The notes beneath the pieces are model-generated. The model was not told the origin of the DNA. It worked only from the letters and a program-made list of their open reading frames with translations, and searched no databases. 64,000 bases of DNA from Cyclina sinensis (lineage: Eukaryota > Mollusca > Bivalvia > Venerida > Veneridae): the NCBI GenBank assembly GCA_012932295.1, contig JAAONU010000006.1, forward strand, positions 28,298,882 to 28,362,881. The letters are read 5' to 3'. Of this stretch, positions 31,557 to 42,442 are shown one piece after another. The position numbers and the translations under genes are program-made. Position 1 is the stretch's first letter, and every line of letters begins with the position of its first letter.

Positions 31557-32224
31557 GGTAATACGTGTAAGATTTTATTGTATTTTTTTACTTAAATGCA
31601 ATTTCAGAGGAATAACAAGTTTTTAACAAAATGTTTTTCCTTTTTTCTCCTAAACGTAACCATTCCATATTTCCCAAGTCGGTTTCCATTCAGTGACGTT
31701 TTAGCACAAAAGTGCTTAAAAATTCTATAAAGCCAAGTTCAAAAAATATGGTACGTATGTAAGAAAATAGATAACACAATTAACTGAGCAGATGTCATTC
31801 CTCGGTATTTTAAGCCGGCTTATCTGAAATCGTAATGTCACGCGCGAAGGGTATGCTTGAAACTGTACTGAACTGTTAACTTCACAAACTGTCTCGTTCG
31901 ATTAAGTTAAAGATGTATCTACGCAATACTTCATTTACCTGAGTTTTTTTTCCGCTAAAATGTGAACCGAATCTCACATTAACCTTCAAATGAATAGAAT
32001 TTGTTTAAGGTCACAAAAACGAAGTATGAAATTGTAATATGAAGAAGTTCAGTAATATTCAAATTTTTTCTAGTGGTTTTGTCTGAGCTAAGATTTTTGC
32101 CTCGTATTTTAAGCTGATTTCGTTTCCTACCATCATGTTTCTTAACACGCTCGCATCTTTGTCGGAAATTTGGCACAGTAATTGTAAAGCTATACGGTAT
32201 TTTGCTTTCACAAGAAGAATGTAT
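31557..32224. other. Upstream of the transporter's first coding exon
   Basis: AT-rich; may contain 5' UTR or promoter. A GTAAAT-type composition gives no clear core promoter. Confidence 0.4.
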
Positions 32225-34330
32225 TAAGCGGATAGTAGTCTTACCACGTATAAACGGAAGCAATTTGATGACATTAGTCATAGCACATATACACATAGAA
32301 CGGAAGCAATATAATGACGTTATTCTTAGAACGTATAACGTGAGCACTTTGATGACAGAAATCTTAGAACGTTTACCGAAACCAATTTGATGACGTTAGT
32401 CTAAGCATGTATAAAGAAAACAGTGAGTTGACATAGAGCGCGTACAATGGAAGCAATATGACAATGTAAGACTGTGCACGTATGATGGAAGCAATATGAT
32501 ACGCTCGTATAACGGATGCAGTGTGATGATGCTAGACTGAGCTCGCATAAAGGAAGAAATATGTTGATTTTACACTTAGCAAGTTTAACGGAAGCAATAT
32601 GATGATGTTAGACTGAAAACGTATAATGGAAGCAATATTATGATGTTAGACTAAGCACGTTTAACGTAAGCAGTATGATGATGTTAGACTGAGCACGCAT
32701 AACGGAAGCAATATGATGATGTTAGACTGAGCACGCATTACGGAAGCAATATGATAATATAAGACTTAGCACGTTTAACGGAAGCAATATGATGATGTTA
32801 GACTTAACAACTATAACAGAAGCAGTGTGATGATATTAGACTAAGTACGTATAACAGAAGCGGTATGATGATTTTGGACTGAACACGTATTACAGAAGCA
32901 GTATGATGATGTTGGACTGAGCACGTATAATGGAAGCTGTATGATAATTATAGACTGAACACGTATAACGGAAGCTGTTTGATGATTTTGGACTGAGCAA
33001 GTATTATAGAAGCAATATTTACTGAGCACGTTTTGTGGAAGCAGTATGATGATTTTCGACTGAGCATGTATAATGGAATCAGTATGATGATGTTAGACTT
33101 AGCACTTATAACAGAAGCAGTATGATGATGTTGGACTGAGAATGTATAATGGAATCATTATGATGGTTCTGGACTGAGCACGTTAATTTGAATCAATAGG
33201 ATGAGTTTGGACTGAGCACGTAATATTGAAGCAGTATGATGATTTTGGACTGAGCACGTATAATGAAATCAGCAAGATGATTTTTGACTGAGCACGTATA
33301 ATGGAAGCAGTATGATGATTTTGGACTGAACACTTACGATGGAAGCAGTTTGATGATTTTGCACTGAGCACATATAATGTAATCAGTGTGATGATTTTGG
33401 ACTGAGTACGTTTGACGGAAGTAGTATGATTATTTTGGACTTAGCACAAATAATGGAATCAGTATGCTGCTTTTGGACTGAGCACGTATAGTGGAAGCTG
33501 TATGACGATTTTCGACTGAGCACGATAAAAGGAAGTAGTATGCTGATTTTGGACCGAGCACTATAATGGAATGTGTTATGATTTTGGACTGAGGACGTAT
33601 AACGGAAACAGTATAATGGTTTTGAACTAAGCAAGAATAATGGAATCAGTGTGATGGTTTTTGGACTGAGCACGTTTTATGGAAGCAGTATGATTATGTT
33701 GGGCTAAACACGTATAATGGAATCAGTGTGATGATTTTGGACTGAACACGTATGATTGAAGCAGTATGATGATGTTGGGCTGAACACGTATTATGGAATC
33801 AGGGTGATGATTTTGGACCGAGCACGTATAACAGAAGCAGTTTGATGGTTTTGAACTAAGCACGAATAATGGAATCATTGTGATGGTTTTGGACTGAGGA
33901 CGTACAATGGAAGCAGTATAATGATGTTGGGCTGAACACGTACAATGGAATCAGTGTGATGATTTTCGACTTAGCACGTATGATGGAAGCAGTATGATGA
34001 TGTTGGGCTGAACACGTATAATGGAATCACTGTGATGATTTTGGACTGAACACGTATTATGGAAGCAATATAATGATTTTGGACTGAGCACGTTTTGTGG
34101 AAGCAGTATGATGATTTTGGACTGAACACGTGTAATGGAATCAGTGTTTTGATATTGGACTGGTCTCTTTTAATGGAATCAGTGTTATTATTTTGGACTG
34201 ATCATGTATAACGAAAGCAGTATGGGGATTTTGGACTGAGAACTTATTCAGGAAGCACGTATAATGTTTCTTTGACTGAGCACGTTTAATGGAAGCACGT
34301 ATAATGGTTTTGGACTGAGCACGTATAATG
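32225..34330. repeat. 38-bp degenerate minisatellite, about 55 units
   Basis: Unit GGACTGAGCACGTATAATGG plus AAGCAGTATGATGATTTT (38 bp; spacing checked 33323 to 33361). Units at the left end are the most diverged (GATGATGTTAGACTGAGC). All units point the same way. Position is just upstream of the transporter's first coding exon. Confidence 0.93.
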
Positions 34331-34618
34331 GAAACTTTGACATTAAGGCAGTACCTAGAAACAAAGATTTTTTGTCAGTCCTTACAACTACGGAGAGAAG
34401 TATTATTCACTTCTGTTCTAGGTGATAAAGTCCATGATGTGACCAGACCAGTAAAACAATGTCTAAATCTCAAATGTTACGCTTGTCAATGAACAAAAAG
34501 TCATTGACCCTTGCTAACCATCTATGTAGTACACAGATTTGCTCATACTTTATGAACAGCTGTACTATGATATCTGGTCAAATTATCTTCTGGCCTTCAT
34601 CGTGACCTTTAGGCTTCA
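34331..34618. other. Spacer, no feature seen
   Basis: Unremarkable sequence between the 38-bp array and the TTAA-type MITE copy. Confidence 0.5.
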
Positions 34619-34946
34619 AGAGACATACCCTAAAATTTACTGTTTTATTGGTCCATTCTCTTTTAAAATTAAAAAAGCGATCATCTAAAGAAGAGCATAT
34701 ATGTTCAAAATTGTTTCTTAAGTCATAAAGCAACAATGTAAATGTTCATTTACAATAAATGGCTGTTCAAAAATGCTTCAACAACAACATTTTATATAAA
34801 GACTAATATTGACGCTTTCAGTTAACCTATTTGTACTTAGAATTTTCGGCTGACACCTTGACATACTGTAATTATTCAGTCAATAACATTCATATTTACT
34901 TTATTTCGAAGAAAATGGAGTATCAGAAATTTCCGGGTATGCCGCT
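34619..34946. mobile_element. TTAA-flanked MITE (family T), copy 2, unexpanded 328 bp
   Basis: Left terminus AGAGACATACCC after TTCA (34615-34618, presumably decayed TTAA). Right terminus GGGTATGCCGCT before TTAA (34947-34950). It contains single copies of the blocks that are tandemly amplified in the copy at 15227-16702. Confidence 0.85.
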
Positions 34947-34950
34947 TTAA

Positions 34951-37149
34951 AGGCCGTCTTAATCTTTAGTTTAACGACTGGTACACAAGTTAAAGCAAAA
35001 TGTCTTTGCAGTTTTTTTTTAAAGTTCTGACCGTACGCGCCAAAAAGACAAATCCTGTGCCCAGGTTAATTCTGTCACTAGATTTAATCTTTTTAATTTT
35101 ATTGATTTGTTTAGTTCGTATTGTTTAAATGATTATACATTTTCTTGATATCAGTCAAATTTTGCATCCTGCTGATTATATTTGCTGACGAGTTTGTATG
35201 TATGCAAAATAAATAATCTATTCTTCTGCGTGTATTTTTGAGTGATCTGTGACATTGTCGTCTGCAAATTGCTGTCTGTTATACCCTAGCACTATTTTTT
35301 GACTTCACCACATCCACGTTTTTTTGTTTCTATGAACGTATCAAAATCACCTTGCACGTCATTGCTAAAGTTAGATAAAATACATTCACGGGTAGTGACA
35401 AAAGATCTTACTGAAAAATGTCTTACTGTCACATCTAGCGTGATTACGTCTGCCGGGAAATAAGTTTGTGGTGTCACGAATAATGTACGTTTATACACAT
35501 GTATTTATTTTCTTCCTTTTTTATAGAGAAAATTATATTTGAAAAGCTCAAAACATAAATCTTCCAAGTAGTTATTTATACAGGACAACAAATCATTAAA
35601 AAGGTCTGTAAGTCTTCAAATACGAGAAATATTTCTCAACAATGACGAAAGTGCAGGATTCTCGTAAACCTTTAGGTAATGGAATGTTCTGTAATTGAAT
35701 ATTAGTCGGACATGAGTTATGTGTTTGAGTAAATCTCTCTCGGTTACATGTGCCCACATTGTGTCACAGTCCAGTCAGTTGTAAACTGGTGATAGAAATG
35801 GAAGTTGCTGGCTTTCTCTCATAAGTATATTTGCTGACTGGTATCTCTGGAGATATAATGTATTTGAATAAGATGATTAAAATTTTAGTAGAAAGAATAT
35901 TCGTGTCATTTGGACTTAAATTATTGAAAGAGTTTTTACTGGAACAATGATGGTTTTTCCGAATCGTGCTTTATAAAAATGGAATACCTTTATTTAGGGA
36001 CAAATTAAGAGAATATATAGGTTATCAGATTAATCAATTTTAGGTCATAGTTTGAAAATATGTAATAAGTTAAGGTCAGCCGTTATCTTGCGTAGACACC
36101 ATTAGCTAGTCAGCTGTTTTATAGGGTGAGGGTCGTTTAGGCCAACTTGAGGTTTATATTAGTTTCAGCATGCCACTTGTAAAAGCGTTTGTTGATGATT
36201 TTAATTTGTAATGAGAGAGAGAGAGAGAGAGGAAAGAGAGAGAGAGAGAGTTATTATCCTTTTGTTTAAAAATGTGCAAAATAACTAGCACTTTCTCCCT
36301 GAAATTTAAAATATAAAATAAAATAAATAAATAAATAAATTATCTGATTATGAAAGTTTTCATCATCCATCATTATAAACAGCAGCGGCGGCCGTATCAT
36401 GATGATTAAAATCATCATCATCGCAAATATTATAATATCATTAATGATATCAATAATCATAATCATCATCGTCATTAACATAATAACAGTAAAAATAAAA
36501 ACAATAATGATAACAGTGACATTACTAAAACACTACCAAAATCATAACATTTTTGTACTAAACTGTTCATTTATTTCATTTCTTTCTTTTCTTACTTTCA
36601 GTGCAGACATGTGTTGAGAGATTTTTTTTGTCATGTCCGTTGTCTAGTACTAATGTTTTATCTTTAAGAGCTGCACGTTACGTGCAAGTATTCTAAATAT
36701 AAGATAAGCGCGCACTTTGTCATGCATTATACATATGAACTATACTTAGTATTTTTGGTATGTTCATCATCAAGTTTTGTAGGTCTATGATTTTACATGA
36801 TTTTACATTTTAAAGAGACCAACCTTATTTTACTCAGTAAACTTTTGGGCCGAAAGATTGACCAATACTGGTAGATTTGTATCCTTGAATCATAACATAA
36901 CATTAAATGTTAGAAAAATATATCCATAAAATGTTTTTAAAAAAATGAAGTCTGAAAATATACAAAAGTTATAGTGAATCACTCCATGATTATGTTTATG
37001 ATACTTGAGCGCTTCTAAGCACGGAACCATTGATCCTGTTATTCCACAGAACATATACTTAAGATGTGTTAGTCTTTGATTATTATTATTATCATTGTTA
37101 TTATTATTTCACAGTTTTATTTAACATGAAAATAATGATCAATTCTGTG
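34951..37149. other. Intergenic or 5' flanking sequence
   Basis: AT-rich; a (GA)n microsatellite at about 36213-36250, ATC/ATT-rich low complexity at 36390-36510 and at 37080-37110. No gene recognised on either strand. Confidence 0.55.
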
Positions 37150-37340
37150 TGGTGAGCTATCATGATCAAATTCCGTCCCGTGTTTATCATTCACCACAAA
37201 ATCTTCCCTAAAACTAGGGCCGAAGTTAATGAAACTTGGTAGAGATATTTTATGAATGAAGCTCTACCCAATTTTCTCAAAGAATTTCATATCATGCAGA
37301 ACCCTGTTTGCTATGGCTACTTGAGAGAAATACTATTCTC
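37150..37340. repeat. Probable interspersed-repeat fragment
   Basis: Blocks AATGAAACTTGGTAGAGATA, GAAGCTCTACC and TTTCATATCATGCAGAACCC resemble vocabulary of the family Y repeats and of other bivalve interspersed repeats. Only one copy is in this window, so the call rests on recollection. Confidence 0.4.
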
Positions 37341-37347
37341 TCTTGGG

Positions 37348-37461
37348 GTCATTTTTAATTTGTAAAAGAATTTTATTGTAACGTCTTCTCTACATCTGTT
37401 AGACACATTTTTAATTTGTAAAAGAATTTTATTGTAACGTCTTCTCTACATCTGTTAGACC
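37348..37461. repeat. Two-copy tandem duplication (~57 bp)
   Basis: ATTTTTAATTTGTAAAAGAA through TCTACATCTGTTAGAC is present twice back to back without mismatch, indicating a recent duplication. Confidence 0.9.
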
Positions 37462-37469
37462 CAGAGTTT

Positions 37470-37830
37470 AGATATTTGGTGTGGTCACTTTACAGATCAT
37501 CCAATCACAGTGGGACAGTTTTCTCAGGTATACCTGTCAATAAAACTGCGTCTTGCAAACTACACGCAGCCAAACAAATGTGCCTGGGCGGCGCCAAAGT
37601 TGCTATGTCGTAATTGTCGCTGCGTTGCTATTGGAAATCTTCACTCGATATTTTTTCCTAACCGCTTTCCCACTTCGTACACCAGAATGAGACTATTGAC
37701 AGGTAAAAGGCGGAGTTTGAAAGAAACACATTGGGCGGCGCTTAAATTGATTTTTGACAGGTGTACCGAGGAGTCTCGTTCTTTACCGAACAGTGTAAAC
37801 TCTAATCAGTTTTGCAAGCGGTAATAAATT
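37470..37830. promoter_or_regulatory. Candidate promoter region (GC-richer island)
   Basis: Against an AT-rich background, this 360 bp is rich in GC and CpG (GGGCGGCGCC, GGGCGGCGCT) and has CCAAT-type boxes (ATTGG near 37630 and 37728). It could drive the transporter gene 6 kb away through a 5' UTR exon. No TATA box, initiator or downstream exon was identified, so this is weak. Confidence 0.25.
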
Positions 37831-39273
37831 CACTTACTTTTAAATAAATACATTCAGACGGTAGTCCAAAACCATAGCCTTTTGATTTACAGTGACAAAA
37901 AATGAACATTTGGTCACAGGTAAGGTAAAAAGAATTAAATTATAAACAGGTACTTGCTAAATTCACAATACTACAGGCTGGTATGACATTCAGATATGCA
38001 ATTTCACACTTACATTAAACTTTGGCCAATGCAAAGAATAAAAGGTATAACTTAACAAGTCGGATCCTTACAATCTCCTCGAGCCATGAAGAAATTCGAG
38101 CCACAAAAAAATCGAGCCATGTTTATAATTTTAATAGAATATAAGGGGAGATAATGGGACTTAGTCTCAAATCCGAGTGATCGGGGAATTTGAATCCTGC
38201 TGTAATCATACCAACTCTAAATTCGAGTGAAGCGAGATCGAACCTTCGACAACTGTCTGTATGTATATCATTTGTAAGCTTGGCAAACATTTAATCAGCT
38301 CGAACTGTTTTTGAAATTGTTGAAAAAAAAGAGAAAAAAGACAGTGAAGAGAGAAAAAAAACAACAACAGAGGAATAGCAATGTCATGTTGTAATATTTA
38401 TATACTTTTTTATTTATAAATCTCATACGCTGCAAAGAAAAATTAACATCAAATATTCATCTCAAACTTAACAGTGAGATATTCTAAGAGTAAGTCAGAT
38501 GTGACTTACAGACACTGACACTTCTCTTGGTTACAAATGCGAGGGCAGACATTCTGATTTTAACAAGTTCTTGAAATTTAAAATTTCATGCAGTCAAGTT
38601 CTCTTTATATTCAAATCAGTTCATTTGTAAGAAAAAAAAACAATGTTCACCCTAATAATAGGAAATGGGCAACAACTCTTACCTGAACTGACAAACTTAA
38701 ACCTCATATATTTGAACGAGTAAATAACTGTACAGTTACTAACACAACATCTACCACTGTTTAAGTCTACTTCTCATTAAACTGTCTAAAAATTTCTTCA
38801 GCTTCTTGTCAATAAATAAATCATGTTAGAGTATGCCTGTGTCTCTAATACTAATTCCATTACATGACATGCAAACATTCATTACATGCAAACATTCCTT
38901 GACAATCAAATCTCTGCTGAGATACCTAACCTTCCTCCTGCTGTCTGTAATTGTGTCTGCCTCTGTGACCAGTACAGATTATGTTCAGACAGTATACCAG
39001 TCTGCACTACTAGTACAGTCTACACATAAGTGTGTACAGCAGTTTGCACACCACTCTGTTCACCAGCCCGTGATCATCATATGCACTGTTTGCTTTTTAG
39101 TCATTTGAGTTTTTATTTTATAACTGTCCAAATGAAATACATGACATACACATCAATTATAGAAAATCTGCAGGGTACGAGTTTAGAAAAACTTGAATGC
39201 TGCAAGTAAGACATGTCGCCTGACGGTAGCATACCAGTTATTTAATTTTTTTTCTATGGAATGGGGAATTTAT
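37831..39273. other. Intergenic sequence, no gene seen
   Basis: AT-rich spacer with an A-rich stretch at 38320-38370. A cluster of CGAGCCA/ATTCGAG words at 38075-38240 was noted but has no recognised meaning. Confidence 0.5.
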
Positions 39274-40440
39274 AGGCCCCGGACAAGAATTAAAAATGAA
39301 AAAATACAAAGGGCAATAACTCAAAAATTATGCAAAAGAGAGTTATGGTACTTGGGCACTGCACCTCTCCACAGTAAGATCTATTCACATATGACGTTTC
39401 AAGTTAATATCTTTAACACCTTTCAAGCTATGCCCCCAACAAGATTAAGTATGAAAAATTACAAGGGGCAATAACACAACAAGGCCATGATGGCCCTAGA
39501 TCGCTCACCTGAATATTTTGCCTTTGGGTCTGCTGTTGAGCAAACATCAAAAGCTATTTTAAGATTCTCCTTATATAAATCAAAATGAATTCAAGTGACC
39601 CCCAGGGTAGAGCCAATTTTCACTCGAGGGGCATAATTTGAACAAACTTGATAGATGACCTCTAGCTGATGCTCCATTAAAAGTATCTAAGTTCTAGGCT
39701 TTGTGGTTTCAGACAAGAAGTTTTTTAAAGTTTTGCCTATATAAGCCTATGTAAAATCAATTAACCCCCATGGTGGGACCAAATTTGACCCCAGGGGCAT
39801 GATATGAACAAACTTGGTAGAGGTTCACTAGACAATGCTACATACCAAATCTTAAGGCTCAGGGCCTTGTGGTTTCAGACAAGAAGATTTTCAAAGTTTT
39901 TCCTTTAAGTTGCCATAGCAACCAGAGTTCTTGATGGAATTAAATGGTTTGAACAATTTTGGTACACCTTCATGCAAGGAATACCCTAGGCATGTTTAGT
40001 CAAGGTTGGCGTAGTGGTTTAGGAGGAGAAGTCAAATTGTGGACCCATGGCGCACGCCGACTGATGCTGGCCAATCAATGATCCCCATAGCTCACCTTTG
40101 AGCACATTGTGCTCAGGTGAGCTTAAAATTTTGAAAAACAGAGTTATGGTTCTTGGGCAGTGCACCTCCCACAATGAGATCTATTCACCTATGAAGTTTC
40201 AAGTTGATATCTTCAATACCTTTCGATTTATGCCCTGGACAAGAATAAAGTATGAAAAATTATAAAGGGGAATAAGTCAAAAATTATGCGAAAGATAGTT
40301 ATGGTTCTTTGGCACTGCACCTCTCCACAATGAGATCTCTTCACCTATGAAGTTTCAAGTTGATATCTTCAGTATTTTTAGTTATGCCCCGGACAATGAA
40401 AAAAATGGGATGCCGCAGCCGACACCGACGTGGACACCCC
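39274..40440 (+). repeat. Interspersed repeat family Z with ~130-bp subunits, interrupted
   Basis: Subunits share AAAGGGCAATAACTCAAAAA, GAGAGTTATGGTWCTTGGGC, ACTGCACCTCTCCACAATGA, GAAGTTTCAAGTTGATATCT and TATGCCCCGGACAAG. About three subunits lie on the two sides of an inserted family Y copy (39481-40122). The right end is CCGACACCGACGTGGACACC. Non-coding. Confidence 0.75.
39481..40122 (+). repeat. Interspersed repeat family Y, copy 2, nested in family Z
   Basis: Starts AAGGCCATGATGGCCCTAGA and ends AGCACATTGTGCTCAGGTGA. The order of blocks matches 29773-30910 but it has fewer internal subunits. The family Z host sequence GGGCAATAACACAA resumes as TTTTGAAAAACAGAGTTATG after it. Confidence 0.8.
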
Positions 40441-40585
40441 AAGTAACACTTATGTGTCCCCTGACTATAGTAAGGTGACACAAAAAGTATACAAGTACAT
40501 GTACACTGCATATCCCCAATCTGTAACTGAAGGATGATTTCTTTTATATAAGTATAAATATGAACAAGCTAATTTAAACACTGCA

Positions 40586-41400
40586 TTCAAAACAAATGAC
40601 AGAAGCACAAAGAACACTGCATTCCATACAAATGACATAGGCATATATGAGAACACTACATTCCATACAACTGACATAGGCATATATGAGAACACTGCAT
40701 TCCATACAAATGACATAGGCATATATGAGAACACTACATTCCATACAACTGACATAGGCATATATGAGAACACTGCATTCCATACAACTGACACAGGCAT
40801 ATATGAGAACACTGCATCCATACAACCAGGGATATGAAAACTCTGCATTCCATACAAGTGACACAGGCATATGAGAATGGTGCATTCCACACAGGCATAT
40901 GAGAACACTGCATTCCACACAAGAGACACAGACATATGAGAATGCTGCATTCCACACATGCATATGAGAACACTGCATTCCATACAAGTGACACAGGCAT
41001 ATGAGAATGCTGCATTCCATACAAGTGCATTTCACATAGGCATATGAGAATGCTGCATTCCACACAGGCATATGAGAACACTGCATTTCACATAGGCATA
41101 TGAGAATGCTGCATTCCATACAAGTGACGCAGGCATATGAGAATGCTGCATTCCACACAGGCATATGGGAATGCTGCATTCCACACAGGCATATGAAAAC
41201 ACTGCATTCCACACAAGTGACACAGACATATGAGAATGCTGCATTCCACACAGGCATCAGAGAACACTGCATTCCAGACAAGTGACACAGGCATATGAGA
41301 ATGCTGCATTCCATACAAGCGACACAGGCATATGAGAACACTGCATTCCATACAAGTTAAAGATGCATGCAAGAGTACTGCATTCTCTATAAGTGACTCA
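40586..41400. repeat. 36-39-bp minisatellite with 27-bp short-form units
   Basis: Long units read CTGCATTCCATACAAGTGAC plus ACAGGCATATGAGAACA. Short units drop the AAGTGACAC part. Long and short forms alternate in the middle (41030-41290). Open frames of 115-255 codons on the - strand (period MECSVLIYAYVIC) come from unit lengths that are multiples of 3 and do not look like a protein gene. Confidence 0.9.
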
Positions 41401-42304
41401 GGCACTATTAAAAATTGGCTGGAAGAACTTAAGAAAGAAGCACCTCCAAAAGAATGATATTCTAATTTTACAGCTAAGACAAGCAGTATGATTGCTATAG
41501 TTTTAAATCGCACACAGAGATTGAAAAATACAGTTATTACTGGTGATGCTGTTTTTAGTAAATTGGTCTACCGAAGATGCCTCAACAATTTTTTTGCATG
41601 GAAATATGTATCACAGTGCCAGGAAAGAAGTTATCACAAGTAAGCTATACCTAAGTAAGCAACAATTTTTGTTTTGTTCAACTGTGTTTATTTCAATTTT
41701 ACCTGTTTGGAGTACAGAGCAGTGCTGTTATTACAGGATTTGTCAGTTTAAGCATGGCATGAACTTCTAGACTTCCATGCCAAATAAACTGTCACTACTT
41801 GACACTTTGGTATAAAATACTTCCAGCTGTTATTTTCAAATATGCCATTATACATATTGCACACTTAGGGTCTACAGCCATGGTAAAAGTATATATGTAA
41901 CTCATATACTGCCAAAACAAATCAAGCTGTATGAATAACATAAAAGCCAATTAAAGTAAGCCTAGAACTTAGACTGCGTTTTAAGTTTATAGTAAATGAA
42001 AGCAAAATTTTACCCATTTTCATCAGTGTTATCCCTATAGTCATGTTTGTATGACCAGCAATTCTTAAAAGAAATTGTTATATTCATATTGGTTTAAAAG
42101 TATTGCACATTTCTATAAAGGTTCCATAAATTTCTGGAAATTCTATTAGAGCACATGGAATTATATCTGGAAATCTGTGTAGAGCTGAAGTTATCACAGT
42201 TCCTAGCCTTCACAAATTAAAGTCACCCTCACACAATTTATCCTGGCTCTCCTGATCTTACTGCCATCAAGTTTTTGACACTGGCTATTCTGATCACCTC
42301 CCTA
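41401..42304. other. 3' flank of RABGGTB, no other gene seen
   Basis: AT-rich. Contains the candidate - strand polyadenylation hexamer at 41687-41692. Confidence 0.5.
41687..41692 (-). promoter_or_regulatory. Possible RABGGTB polyadenylation signal
   Basis: AATAAA on the - strand about 610 bp past the stop codon. It is the nearest canonical hexamer I noticed; weak support. Confidence 0.25.
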
Positions 42305-42442
42305 TCACAAAAGTTCCATTTTGATGCCAGCTCTTCTTATCACCTCCTCTGGCATACAAAACACTGGATTTACAGGTTTAATGGATTCCTCGCCAAGTAA
42401 TGAAAGTCCTGCTATACCAAATAATGTGTGGAATGGATCAAC
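42305..42442 (-). CDS. RABGGTB exon 9 (terminal)
   Basis: [20 protein letters not shown], then [17 protein letters not shown], with stop TGA at 42305-42307. It contains zinc ligand His290. Acceptor TTACAG. Confidence 0.96.
   Translation of the reverse strand, partial: VDPFHTLFGIAGLSLLGEESIKPVNPVFCMPEEVIRRAGIKMELL

Noticed and set aside
36399..36617. 72-aa Ile/Met-rich open frame
   Set aside because: ATC/ATT low-complexity DNA.
40574..41341. 255-aa and other - strand open frames (MECSVLIYAYV period)
   Set aside because: Products of a minisatellite with unit lengths divisible by 3; several overlapping frames are equally open.
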